A DNA stretch of 64,000 nucleotides, taken from NCBI GenBank assembly GCA_021018815.1, contig JAITYX010000010.1, positions 10,022,091 through 10,086,090 on the forward strand, read 5' to 3'. The stretch is from Talinum fruticosum. Taxonomy: Eukaryota; Streptophyta; Magnoliopsida; Caryophyllales; Talinaceae. This document shows positions 12,135-24,356 of the stretch, piece by piece. The notes under the pieces are model-generated. The model was not told the origin of the DNA, ran no database searches, and saw nothing but the letters and a program-made list of their open reading frames with translations. The translations under genes were made by a program, and so were the position numbers. Numbering within the stretch: the first letter of the stretch is position 1; the number at the start of each line of letters is the position of its first letter.

Positions 12135-12605
12135 TAGGGCTGTAACGGAACCGAGCTGACTCGCCGAGCCGAGCGGTCAAAGCTCGGCTCGGGCTCGAGT
12201 CAAACTTTGCCTGAGCCAAGCCCAAGCCGACTTGAAGGCATACTGAGCCAAGCTCGAACTCAACAAGGTTGAGCTTCTCAACTCGATTTAAGGCTAAATA
12301 ATTTATTTAAAAAAAACACTTGTGTAGAGAGTATAAGATAACTTCTAAGATCACCATAATTTCATTCAAATCTTTATTTTTGAATCTAATACAAAAATAT
12401 CGAATTTAACTTCGGCTATAACTTTGAATTTAAAAAATTTTACGCAAATAAAAAAAGAAATCAAGGTGAACCTAAGCCATTGAGTCTCGACACATCTAAG
12501 TTGAGCTTGAGCCTAAACTTCAAAAGTTCGACGAGTTTTAAGCCGAACCTAAATCAAGCTAAAATGTAATTGAGTCGAGCCCAAGCTGGCTCGTTCACAG
12601 CCCCA
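12135..12605. mobile_element. hAT-like MITE rich in CTCG/CGAG motifs
   Basis: The ends are inverted: TAGGGCTGTAACGGA on the left, and the right end TCGTTCACAGCCCCA reads TGGGGCTGTGAACGA on the other strand. The interior has many short alternating GAGCTCGGCTCG-type motifs that can fold back on themselves. No coding capacity is seen. The adjacent 8 bases match only 5 of 8, so the target duplication is weak and the element is probably old. Confidence 0.55.
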
Positions 12606-13861
12606 GGCCTAAACTATCAACTAGATGGTTAATTTTTGCATGTTATAACTGAGCTAAGATGGGCTTTGGGCTTGTGGTTAGACCGGTTTGATTCGATTCC
12701 ACCCTCATTAGATTTACTTTTGCATGGATTGATAATTTCATAAATTTTATCTTATAATGCTAGTACTTTAAAAATGTGAAAAGGGGTCACTCCCTAATTA
12801 GAATCGAGTGTGATATTTGCTGATAAAGAATTTGAATTTTAGTAACCTATATATTGAACTCTTGATAGTAAATATGAGTAAATTTATATGATATTTTAAT
12901 TTCAATTAAATTGAATAAGTGTGGATGTTATAATATAATCTAAAATTTATAATAAATCCGAAGAATAAATATCCTGAAAACAATTAACATTTTTATATAT
13001 GTTTATATGCTTAACATTTAATAAATATTTTTGAAAGGAGTAAAGACACCTATCGACTTGATAAAATGACCAACCAAATACTTGAACATTTATTGCTAAA
13101 TTAGAGAGAGTATGTGAGAAAGAAATAGAGCCGACTAGTAGTTAAGCAAAAATTATATCATACACCCTTACGTACCGAAGCTATGTATACACTACACAGT
13201 TCATGCATTAGAAAACGCATGTTCACTTATTTTGTCTCTCTCTCTCTCTCTATATCAATTAGTTATTGAACCCTTGCAATGTATTCTGGTTTCATATGGG
13301 AATTAGGTGAACGCATGTTCACTTATTTTGTCTCTATTCCAAATTTTATATATATATATAGAGAGAGAGAGAGAGTGATTGAACCCCTGCAATGTATTCT
13401 AGTTTTATATGGGAATTAGGTGTTGGAGGCCTCGTTTGAATTGATGGGGGTAATTAGAGGATAAATCCTTTATATAGTTGGGGCGTGAACATTTGTTCCC
13501 ATAAATTTGGGTTTATACAGATTTTATCTTGGCGAATATTCCTACTGAATGACATTACTATGTGTACACTTGGAATGTGAGGTAAGAAATAGGTCAAGAG
13601 ACCGACGAGTTATGTTTCAAGTTTTATATTGGATAAAAAATAGATGGATTTTGTTGTGATAGGTCTTACATTAGTCTTTGTTTTAGTTGGAAATTGGGAT
13701 AGTATTGGATCTAGGACCATCGTAACCGACTGTTTAATCGGATATGGGTGCATTAAATTCGGACGCGATGGATTTGGGTCGTAGCGGGGTCCAAGTGGAT
13801 ATAGGTCGAGTCTAGGCTCGGGTCTTAACAGCTCGAGACCTAGTTAAGCCCCGATTATATA
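12606..13861. repeat. AT-rich spacer with a diverged duplication and microsatellites
   Basis: A segment starting ACGCATGTTCACTTATTTTG occurs at 13217 and 13312. Its companion starting CAATGTATTCTGGTTTCATA follows at about 13277 and, slightly changed, at 13390. Together they make a tandem duplication of about 100 bp with a (CT)n run in one copy and (TA)n(GA)n in the other. I see no gene in the rest of this stretch. Confidence 0.55.
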
Positions 13862-16800
13862 TATATGTGAGGAGAGAGAAAAATTCAAAAGGGGGATGTA
13901 TGAGGTGGAAGGGAGCTTCTCCATGGAGTTACTTCATGGAGAAGCTCCGTGGAGTAGTTGGGACACGGGGAAAACAAGAGAGAGAAAAATAATGTGTGAG
14001 ACACAGCTCCTGTGTCTGGCACGTGTAAGACGTGCGTGAATGGGAGAGAGAGGGCGTGTGGGCCCCGCGTGTATGTGCAAGTGGGCAAGGTAATTTTACT
14101 TTTTTAAAATTTTTTCAGCAATCTGTTTTCCCTTTTTATTTTTTATGTGTAACGGTTAAGTATAACTAGCTATATTTTAATGAAATTTAACCCATTTATA
14201 ACGGTTATTTTTTTTGTTAATTACGTAACAACGGCAATATTTTTCACCCAAAATACACAATAAATGAGGTATATGATGGAATGTTAGATTTGCAATTTGT
14301 CACCTCACCAATCTCATTATACTCTCAAAATCCCAAATTATGGATACAAATTCCGAAAATAACCAACAAATTCTCCAAATTCTAATCGTCCTAATTTTCA
14401 AAATTGTAACAGCCCGACCCTAAATCACATCATTTATTTTAAATCATATTATTTATTTTATTAATTATAAGATTTATATGATCGAGCGCGTGCACTTCAA
14501 TTCGGTATCTTATATTTAAACTATTTTTATCTCGTATGTTATGCAGCTAAGGCAACGAAGTGGCCTTAATAAAAATCTCATAATAAGATTGTAATTCGTG
14601 ATCATCGTTATTAAAACAAAATTAAAAGTAACAATAAAAGAAAACAAAATAAATTAAATAAATAAATAAAAATAAAATTTTCGATTTTTTGAAAGAAAAA
14701 TCCAGAAACGGATTTTTCCGGAATTTTACACAAAAAAAAAGAGAAAGGCGATTAAGACCCAAACAAATTGGGACTTCGATCGTGCTTCCCCGCTTCCTCT
14801 CGCTTCCCCGCCTCTGCTCGCCTCACCGCCTTCCTCGCTGCCGTCGCACGAGTCCGGCCACCGGACGCCACCAACGCCGGCCGAGCCGGCGCTAGGCGCC
14901 GCCCGTAAGGCGCCCATCTCACTCTCCCTCGCGCTATCGCTCTCTCTCTCCCTCGCATGCTCGTTTTCCTCTTCGCCTCCACTGCGGCTCGCTCCCGGCC
15001 ATCAAGCTCCACCAATGCCAAGCCGGCGGCCGGCGCCGCGTCGTCCGGAAGAAGCCCGCGCCTCTCGTCCACCTCTCGCCTCTGTCCCTCACTCGCGCTC
15101 TCGCTCTCCTCTCTCTTCCGCGGGCGCTGTTCGTCCCCTGTCGCGGCCCACTCTCCGGCCAGCCTCCGGCCGCAATTCGGTTGCCGGGAGTCGACGCCGG
15201 TGCTTCCCGAGAGCCGCCGGGGCTCTGTTGTCACCACCATCGCCTGTCCTCCTCGGCTTCCTCAATGTGTACTTGAAGGTAAAACTCTAAACCCTAAATT
15301 ATCAATTTCATTGTCTATTTGAGCAATTGTAGCTGTAAATTGAAGTATGATTAGAAATATATTTGTGGAGTAAATTTAAAGATTAATTTGGGGAAAATTC
15401 GAATTGGATGGAGGATTTAGGTTTGGTATTTTGATGAACCGATTGCGCGCATGTGAATGAGTGGGACTCCTTTGGGAAATTGTGAACTAGTGAATGAGAT
15501 TGAGATTTTATTATCGAATTGAACAATTTGGTGGAATTGCTACATTTTGAACAATCATTATATTAAGAAAACAAAAGGGAATGTGTGCGTAAAAGTTGAA
15601 ATTCGATAATGTGCAAGTATATAGGCATGGAAAATGATTGAGCATTAAGCATTCCTAGTGGTAGTTGTGAATGTTAAGTTGTCGGGAGAACAATGCTTGA
15701 GATCTTAATATGGTGTATGTACGGGTTTTGAGCAATTCGGTGGATTATGGAACTTTCCTATAGGAAGACATTTGACGAATTAGTCAACTATTTAACTATG
15801 AGTCTTGCTTGCAGGGAAAGGGAGAAGTGAGGAATAAATTAGGAATAAGTGTTTGTTAGGTATATCCATATATATATAGACACCATTGTCAATCCAAGTC
15901 GGCTAACGGATTGAATTCCGTCAACACAATCGAGTATTTAGTCAACCTAATCAACTTCTCTAATTAATATAAATTGTATTCAATAATTGAAACGGAATCA
16001 ACGCAGTAAAGATGAGTGGTGCCAACATTAGTTTAATCGATTTTCACATGAATATAAGAAATGAAATAAATTGTTAAAGCTTATACAAACTCAAGCATTA
16101 AAACTCAAGAAAACATCATTAACCCTAGAAATCTATTTTAAACAGAATTGAGGCCACTTCGTTGCCGAATAGCTGATGACTCAAATTTATGCAAAAAGGG
16201 GAGAAACAAATATTCTCAATTCGAGTACGTTCATTGCTCGTGCCTTTCGAAAACTCACATGTTTCATCAAATCTCAACATTTCTCATATGTACATAACTA
16301 ATAATGAATCATTTGCAATCAAGTTTTGCCACCTAATCAAGTGGTCCCCGCCCAATCATCAATTATCGGGGCTTATGCCCATCAATTATCAATCATCGGG
16401 GTTTATGCCCAACCCGTGCGGCTTCAACTCGGGTTCTCGGTCGGCCCGGGAGGTGTGCACCTTACTAAGATCGTATCAATTATCAAGGGGTTCCACTTTC
16501 GGATAATAACCGGCAAGCAAGTTTTACTTATATTCTCTCCCCGATTTCAAACTAAAATGAATTGAAATGCGCGCGTTCAATTAAAATATTTTCAAAGTTG
16601 TTTTACGATGCGGGAATGTTCGTACTGAGTTTCGACTCATTCTTCGAAATATTTTACTGTTTTTGTTTTAGGAAGAAGCATTGGTGAACAATCAACCATT
16701 TACCAAGTCCGATGAAGGCAAACCTTAGTCAGCCACGTTGCATCCGCAATTCGAAGGTGCATAGACGCTCACGAGTGATTTTACCCTCAACCAGGGTTTA

Positions 16801-17601
16801 GGTATGACCTTGGGAATTATTATACATTGTACATTATCTTGTGGATTAGACAAAAGTCTAGGTTGTGTAAATATTATATTGCTAAACCCGTAAACCGTAT
16901 TTTGGGATGACATAGCTACTTGGGTAATAAGTAGTTACTCCTAATAGCATTTTTGAAATATAACCGTAGATGCCCAAACCGTATTTCATTTTATTTCAAT
17001 TATTTAGCCTTGTCCTATTTTTAGGACGGCGGTAACGCCTTCGATTGTTACCTTCCGCTGCGACCTTACGGAACAATCCCTAATGAAGGGATTATTAAGT
17101 AATGGTGATTGGGGGCGTTACCAAAATTATTACCCTAAAAATGACTCCTATTTTCAGAATAATTCAAACTCTCAAAATTATCATAACCACACACCTGAAT
17201 ATTTCCATAACCCAAACTACCAAAATTATAATGTCCCCAACTCCGAAAATTATTATTCTATCCATCCTACATATTCCTCTTCGTCGAGATCATTCATTAG
17301 GTGGCTGAGTAATATTGATATTCATGATAACCAATAAAACGTGGGGTCTCGGAGAGGTCATTCTTATGTTTCAACAAAGGAAACTAATGTCAATATGAGT
17401 TCTCCAAGCGTTAGACTTTCAACTCATGTAGGTGAAGATGATCAAGTTGAAACATACAACGAATCAGCAAATATTGTTTCACAACAACAAAGCAAAAAGG
17501 GTTATTATGGGATGATTTAGAAGATGAGCTCTTAATTAATGCATTGTTAAATGTGAGCAAAAATCTCATCACCGGAACCGACCAAAGAGCGATGACATTT
17601 A
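13862..17601 (+). repeat. Array module 1, TIR lost, split by a solo LTR
   Basis: The TIR is missing: the module picks up at ATGTGAGGAGAGAG after a short TA run. Its ORF1 ATG is at 14340. The reading stops at 14405 where the LTR inserted, and resumes at 17123 with YYPKNDSYFQNNSNSQ. It ends at the TTA of 17599-17601. Confidence 0.75.
14405..17122 (+). mobile_element. Probable solo LTR of a chromovirus-type Gypsy element
   Basis: The insert starts TGTAACAGCCCGACCC and ends GGGGGCGTTACC, a terminal pair typical of plant chromovirus LTRs. It interrupts array module 1 exactly between CAAAAT and AAAATTATTACCC. This fits a short target duplication (about AAAAT), since sister modules have the uninterrupted sequence. 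It is about 2.7 kb, long for an LTR but within the Tekay/Del range. No gag-pol domain is visible. A GC- and CpG-rich block occupies about 14760-15260; ORFs there on both strands look like composition artefacts. Confidence 0.65.
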
Positions 17602-18569
17602 GACTATCTCCAATGAGAGCAACTCCATGGAGCTTTTCCGTTGAGCAGCTCGGACAGGGGAAAAAGCAAGAGAGAAGGAAAAGGGGAGAGAGGGGGAAAA
17701 GAACGAGTGAGACACGCGTCCGGAGGGGAGTAAGAGGAGGCGTGCGGGCCCCGCGTGTCGGTTCAAGTGGGCAAGCTAATTCTGCTTTTTTTTTTTTAAA
17801 AAAAAAATTTAGTAGTTGTTGTCCCTTTTTTTAATTTTTTGTGTGTAATAATTAGTATAATGGCTATATTTTTATGAAATTTAACCCATTTGTAACGGTT
17901 ATTTTTTTGTTAATTATGTAACAACGGTCATATTTTTTCAACCAAAAACACTATAAATAAGGTATATAGTATAATGTTAGATTTGTAATTTTTTACCTCA
18001 CCAATCTCATTATACTCTCAAAATCCTAAATTATGGATACAAATTATGTAAATAGCCAACCAAAATTCTCCAAATTCTCATCATCCTAATTTTCGAAATT
18101 ATTACCCTCAAATGACTCTTATTTTCAGAATAAGTCAAACTCTCAATATTATCATAGTCACACACCTGAATATTTCCATAATCTAAACTCCCAAAATTAT
18201 AATGCCCCTAATTTAAAAATTATTGATATTCCGTACATCCTACGTATTCAACTTCACCGGGATCATTCACTAGGTGAATAGGTAATATTGGTATTCATGA
18301 TAGCCACAAAATATGGCTCCTGGAGAAGTCGTTCTTATGCTTAAACAGAGGAAACTAATGTCAACATGAGTTCTCCAAACGTTAGACTTTCAACTCATAT
18401 AGATAAAGATGATCAAGTTGAAACAAACAATGAAGTAGCAAATGTTTCACAACAACAAAGCAAAAAGGGGTATTATGGGATGAGTTAGAAGATGAGTTGT
18501 TAATCGGTGTATAGTTAAATGTGAGCAAGGATCACATCATTAGAACTGGCCAAAGAGAGGTGACATTTA
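17602..18569 (+). repeat. Array module 2
   Basis: It begins with CTATCTCCAATGAGAGCAAC at a TTA junction and has a GA-rich segment near 17640-17760, a TATA box near 17950 and ORF1 ATG at 18033. ORF1 is broken by stops and small indels. Length is 968 bp with no large insertion. Confidence 0.8.
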
Positions 18570-20244
18570 GGCTATCTCCATGGAGTTGCTCCGATGTGGA
18601 AGAGAGAGAAAATAAAAGGGGGATGTATGAGGTGGAACGGAGCTTCTCCGTGGAGCAGCTGGGACAGGGAAAAACAAGAGAGAGAAGAAAAAAGGGAGAG
18701 AGGGGAACAAGAATGCGTGAGACACAACTTATCGGGAGTTGTGTCCGGGCGTGTAAGACACGCGCGGAGGGGAGTGAGAGAGAGGCGTGTGTGCCCCACG
18801 TCTCGGTGCAAGTGGGCAAGCTCAATCTACTTTTTTAAAAAAATTTAGCAATTGTTTTCCCTTTTTTAAAATTTTTGTGTGTAACGGTTAGTATAACGAT
18901 TATATTTTGATGAAATTTAACTCATTTGTAACAGCTATTTTTTGTTAATTATGTAATAGTCATATTTTTTCACCCAAAAACACTATAAATAAGGTATATG
19001 GTGCAATGTTAGATTTGTAATTTTTCACCTCACTAATCTCATTATACTCTCAAAATCCCAAATTATCAATACAAGTTCTAACAATAGCCAACTAAATTCT
19101 TCAAATTCTCATCATTCTAATTTTCAAAATTATTACCCTCAAAATGACTCTTGTTTTCAAAATAATTCAAACTCTCAATAATATCGTAGTCACACACTTC
19201 AATATTTCCATAACCTAAACTCACAAAATTATAATGACCCCAATTCTGAAAATTATTATTCTGTCCATCCTACGTATTCATCTTCGCCGGATCATTCACT
19301 AGGTGGATGAGTAATATTAGTATTCATAATAGCCCACAAAATGTGGACTCCCGGATAAGTTGTTCTTATGTTTCAACATAGGAAACCAATGTCAACATGA
19401 ATTCGCCAAACGTTAGACTTTTAACTCATATAGACGAAGGTGATTAAGTTGAAACAAACAACGAGTAGCAAATGTTGTTTCACAACAACAAAGCAAAAGG
19501 GGTATTATGGGATCGGTTAGAAGATGAGCTCTTAATCGGTGCATGGTTAAATATGAGCAAGGATCTCATCACCGCAACTGGCTAAAGAGTAGACGTGGCA
19601 AAACCGACTCGAATCGAACGGGTTAACCCGAACGACCCGAAACCCAAACCAAACCGACATCCGAAACAGCTTGAACCGATTTTGACCCGAAAACCGAAAT
19701 GAACCGACCCGAACAGACCCGAACCGAACCGACCCGAAATCTAATGAACCCAATTCCGACCCGAATCAAAATGACCCGAACTAATCGAGACTTGAATTGA
19801 TTTAACCCGAATAAAAGTCACCTAACCCACGAATTTTTTTTTGTTGGGTCTCTCGGGATGGATTTTTGTGCCTATAGTGGTACAATTTTTTTGGTGGGTA
19901 CAATTTTAAATCGATTTTGACCCAAAAAGTGACTCGATTACGACCTGAAGTTGACCCTATCCGAAATTAACCCGAATTGAACCCAAACCCGACTCGAAGA
20001 GATTGACCCGAAGTTGAACCGAACCGAAGTTGACCCGAACCGAAACCGAACCGAAACCGAACGAACCCGAACGAGATCGACCCGAAGTTTACCTTAACCG
20101 AAGTTGACCCGAACCCGAAACCGAACCGGACCCGAACAATATCGACCCGAAGTTAACCCGAACCGAACTAACCCGAACCGAACCCGAACCGAACCCGAAC
20201 CGAATGACCCGATTACCAGGTATACTAAAGAGTGACGATATTTA
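18570..20244 (+). repeat. Array module 3, ORF1 start codon lost, carries a hAT MITE
   Basis: The TIR is shortened relative to modules 5-7. At the ORF1 start the ATGG has become ATCA (about 19064). A 635-bp MITE at 19590-20224 splits the module a few bases before its end. Without the MITE and its duplicated target the module is about 1.03 kb. Confidence 0.78.
19590..20224. mobile_element. hAT MITE with perfect 8-bp target duplication (CTAAAGAG)
   Basis: CTAAAGAG flanks it at 19582-19589 and 20225-20232. The ends are TAGACGTGGCAAAAC and, on the other strand, TATACCTGGTAATCGG, an imperfect inverted pair. The interior is dominated by repeats of ACCCGAACCGA-like sequence. This composition and the 8-bp duplication are typical of small non-autonomous hAT elements in plants. 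It has no coding capacity. Confidence 0.82.
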
Positions 20245-21215
20245 GGTTGGGGAATGTATGAGGTGGAAGGGAGCTTCTTCGTGGAACAGCTTAGAACAGG
20301 GAAAAACACGCAAGAGAAGAAAAAAGGGAGAAAGGGGAAAAGAATGCGTGAGACACGCCTCATCGGGAGTTATGTCTCGCGCGTGTAAGACACTCGTGCG
20401 GAGGGGATTGATAGAGAGGCGTGCAGGCCCCGCGTCTCAATGCAAGTAGGCAAGCTAATTCTGTTTGTTTACCCTTTTTTATTGATTTTTGTGTGTAACA
20501 GCTTAGTATAACGGGTATATTTTGATGAAATTTAACCCATTTGAAACGGTTATTTTTTTGTTAATTACATAACAATAGTTATATTTCTTTTCACCCAAAA
20601 AACACTATAAATAAGATATATGGTGGAATGTTAGATTTGTAATTTTTCACCTCATAAATGTCATTATACTCTCAAAATCCCAAATAATGGATACAAATTC
20701 TAAAAATAGCCAATCAAATTCTCCAAACTCTAATAATCCTAATTTTCAAAATTATTACCCTCAAAATGATTTCTATTGTCAGAATAATTCAAACTCTTAA
20801 TACTATCATAGTCACACACCTAAATATTTCCATAACTCAAACTCTTTAAATTATAATGCCCCCAATTTCGAAAATTATTATTTTGTTCATCCTACGTATT
20901 CATCTTTACCGAAATCATTCACTAGGTGGATGAGTAATATTGGTATTCATGATAGCCCACAAAATGTGGGCTACCGAAGAAGTCGTGTTTGTGTTTTAAC
21001 AGAGAAAACTAATGTCAACATGAATTCTCCATCAACTCATGCGAGATGAAGATGATGAAGCTGAAACAAACAATAAAGCGACAAATGTTACTTCGTAACA
21101 ACAAAGCAAAAAGGGTAATTATGGGATGAGTTAGAAGATGGGCTCTTAAGTAGTGCGTGGTTAAATGTGAGCAAGGATCTCATCACTGGAATTGGCGAAA
21201 GAGCGACAACATTTA
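20245..21215 (+). repeat. Array module 4, TIR deleted
   Basis: After TTA the module begins GGTTGGGGAATGTATGAGG, so the TIR and its hairpin have been deleted. The ORF1 ATG is at 20687. The usual GA-rich block and TATA box are present, and ORF1 has several stops. Confidence 0.78.
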
Positions 21216-22225
21216 GGCTATCTCCAATGAGAGTTGCTCCCATGTGGAAGAGAGGGAAAAATAAAAAAGGGGAGGATGTATGAGATGGAAGAGAGCTTTT
21301 TCGTAGAGTAGTTGGGACAAGGGAAAAGCAAGAGAGAGAAGAAAAAAGGGAGAGAGGAGAAAAAGAATGCATGAGACACAGCTCATCGTGGCGCATGTAT
21401 GACATGTGTGCGGAGGGGAGTGATAGAGAGGTGTGCGAGCTAATTCTACTTTTTTTTAAAAAAATTTCAGCAACAGCTTTTCCTTTTTTTTGTGTAACGG
21501 TTAGTATAACGATTATATTTAGATGAAATTTAACCCATTTGTATCACCTCTATTTTTTTGGTTATTTACATAATAACAGTCATATGGTTTTCACTCAAAA
21601 ACATTATAAATAAGGTATATGGTGGAATGTTAGATTTGCAATTTTTCACCTCACCAATCTCATTATACTTTTAAAATCTCAAATTATGGATACAAATTTT
21701 AAAAATAACCAACCAAATTATCCAAATTTTCGTCATCCTATTTTTCAAAATTATGACCCTCAAAATGACTCTTATTTTTAGAGTAATTTAAACTCTTAAT
21801 ACTATAATAGTCACACACTTGAATATTTCGTAACCCAAACTCCCAAAATTATAATGCCCTTAATTCCGAAAATTATTATTCTGTCCATCCTACGTATTTA
21901 TCTTCGTCGGGATCATTCACTAGGTGGATGGGTAATATTAGTACTCATGATAGCCCACATAATGTGAGCTCTCGTAAAACTCGTTCTTATGTTTCATTAG
22001 AGGAAACTAATGTCAACATGAGTTCTCCAAGCGTTAGACTTTCAACTCATGTAGATGAATATGATCAAGTAGAAACAAACGACGAAGCAAGCAAATGTTG
22101 TTTTACAACAACAAACCAAAAAGGGGTATTATGGGATGAGTTACAAGATGAGCTCTTAATCGGTGCATGGTTAAATATGAGCAAGGATCCCATCACCGGA
22201 ACTATCCAAAGAGCGATAACATTTA
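21216..22225 (+). repeat. Array module 5
   Basis: It starts GGCTATCTCCAATGAGAG. The ORF1 ATG is at 21686. The longest uninterrupted ORF1 piece of the array lies at 21928-22225 (SSRKTRSYVSLEETNVNMSS and GVLWDELQDELLIGAWLN). It then runs into the next module's TIR and stops at 22275. Confidence 0.8.
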
Positions 22226-23296
22226 GGATATCTCCAATGGCAGCAACTCCCATAGAGTTGCTCCCATGTGCGTAAGAGAGAAAAACAAAAAAAAGAGGGG
22301 ATCGATGAGGTGGAAGGGAGCTTCTCCATAGAGCAGCCGGGACAGGGAAAAACAGAAGAGAGAAGAAAAAAGGGAGAGAAGGGAAAAAGAACGCGTGAGA
22401 CACAACTCATTAGGAGTTGTGTCCGGCGCGTACAAGACATGCACGTGGAGGGGAGTGATAGAGAGGCGTACCGGCCTCGCATCTCTGTGTAAGTGGGCAA
22501 GCTAATTCTACTTTTTTTATATAAAAAAAATTTTCAGCAGTTGTTGTCCCTTTTTTTTATTTTTTGTGTGTAACAATTAGTATAACGGCTATATTTTGAT
22601 GAAATTTAACCCATTTGTAATCTGCTATTTTTTTGTTAATTATGTAACAACGGTCATATTTTTTCAACCAAAAACACTATAAATAAGGTATATGATGGAA
22701 TGTTACATTTGTAATTTTTCACCTCACCAATCTTATTATACTCTTAAAATTCCAAATTACGGATACAAAATCTAAAAATAGCCAACCAAATTCTCCAAAT
22801 TCTCATCACCCTAATTTTCAAAATTATTACCCTCAAAATGACTCCTATTTTAAAAATAATTCAAACTCTCAGTACTATAATAGTCACACAACTGAATATT
22901 TCCGTAACCCAAACTCCCAAAATTATAATGCCCCCATTTCCGAAAATTATTATTCTTTCCATCCTTCGTATGCATCTTCGTCGGGATCATTCATCGGGGG
23001 ATGAATGATATTGGTATTCATGATAGCCCACAAAATGTGAGCTCTTATATAAATCGTTCTTATGTTTTAACAGAGGAAACTAATATCAACATGAATTCTT
23101 CAAGCATTAAACTTTCAACTCATGTAGATGAAGATGATCAAGTTGAAACAAATAACGAGTAGCAAATGTTGTTTCACAACAACAAAGCAAAAAGGGGTAT
23201 TATGGGATGAGTTAGAAGATGAGCTCTTAATCGGTGCATGGTTAATCGTGAGCAAGGATCCCATCACTGGAACCGACCAAAGAGCGACACCATTTA
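22226..23296 (+). repeat. Array module 6, ORF1 start codon mutated
   Basis: The TIR reads GATATCTCCAATGGCAGCAA, followed by a hairpin-forming ACTCCCATAGAGTTGCTCC. The ORF1 ATG has become ACG at about 22759. The length is 1071 bp. Confidence 0.8.
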
Positions 23297-24356
23297 GGCT
23301 ATCTCCAACGACAAGCAACTCCCATGGAGTAGCTCCCATGTGGAGAAGAGAGAAAAAAAGGGGGGGATATATGAGGTGGAAGCGACTTCCCAGTGGAGCA
23401 GCTGGGACAGGGGAAAAACAGGAGAGAGAAGAAAAAAGGGAGAGAGGGGAAAAGAACAAGTGAGACACAACTCATCGGGAGTTTTGTCTAGCACGTGTAA
23501 GACACGCGCGCAGAGTGGAATGATAGAGAGACGTGCGGGCCCCACGCCTCCGTGCAAGTGGGCAAGTTGATTCTACTTTTTTTAAAAAAATTCAGTTGTT
23601 GTTTTTCCTTTTTTAATTTTTTGTGTGTAACGGTTAGTATAACAATTATATTTTGATGAAATTTAAGTTATTTGTAACAGCTATTTTTTTTTTTTGTTAA
23701 TTAGGTAACAACGATCAAATTTTTTCGCCCAAAAACACTATAAATAAGGTATATGTTGGAATGTTAGATTTGCAATTTTTCACCGCACCAATCTCATTAT
23801 AATCTCAAATTTTCAAATTATGGATACAAATTCTAAAAATAGCTAACCAAATTCTCCAAATTCTCATCATCCTAATTTTCAAAAGTATTACCCTCAAAAT
23901 GACTCTTATTTTAAGAATAATTCAAACTCTCAATACTACAATAGTCACACACTCGAATATTTCCATAACCCAAACTCCCAAAATTATAATACCCCAATTC
24001 TGAAAATTATTATTTTGTCCATCCTACGTATTCATCTTCGTCGGGATCATTCACTAGGTGGATGGGTAATATTGGTATTCATGATAGCCTAAAAATGTGA
24101 GCTCCCGTAGAAGTCGTTCTCTTATGTTTCAACAGAGAAAACTAATGTCAACATGAGTTCTCCAAACATTAGACTTGCAACTCATATAGATGAACATGAT
24201 CAAATTGAAACAAACAACGAAGCAGCAAATATTGTTTAACAACAAGTAGAAAGGGGTATTATGGGATGAGTTAGAAGATGAACTCTTAATCAATGCATGG
24301 TTAAATGTGAGTAAAGATCCCATCAGCTGGAACCGGCCAAAGAGCGACAACATTTA
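23297..24356 (+). repeat. Array module 7
   Basis: It starts GGCTATCTCCAACGACAAG. The ORF1 ATG is at 23820. ORF1 is interrupted by indels, and the length is 1060 bp. The downstream junction at 24354-24356 lacks the next module's TIR. Confidence 0.8.

Noticed and set aside
14752..15240. 162-codon open frame on the minus strand, with overlapping frames on the plus strand
   Set aside because: It lies in the GC-rich block of the solo LTR. All frames are open because stops are rare in such composition, and the Arg/Ala/Gly-rich product resembles nothing known.
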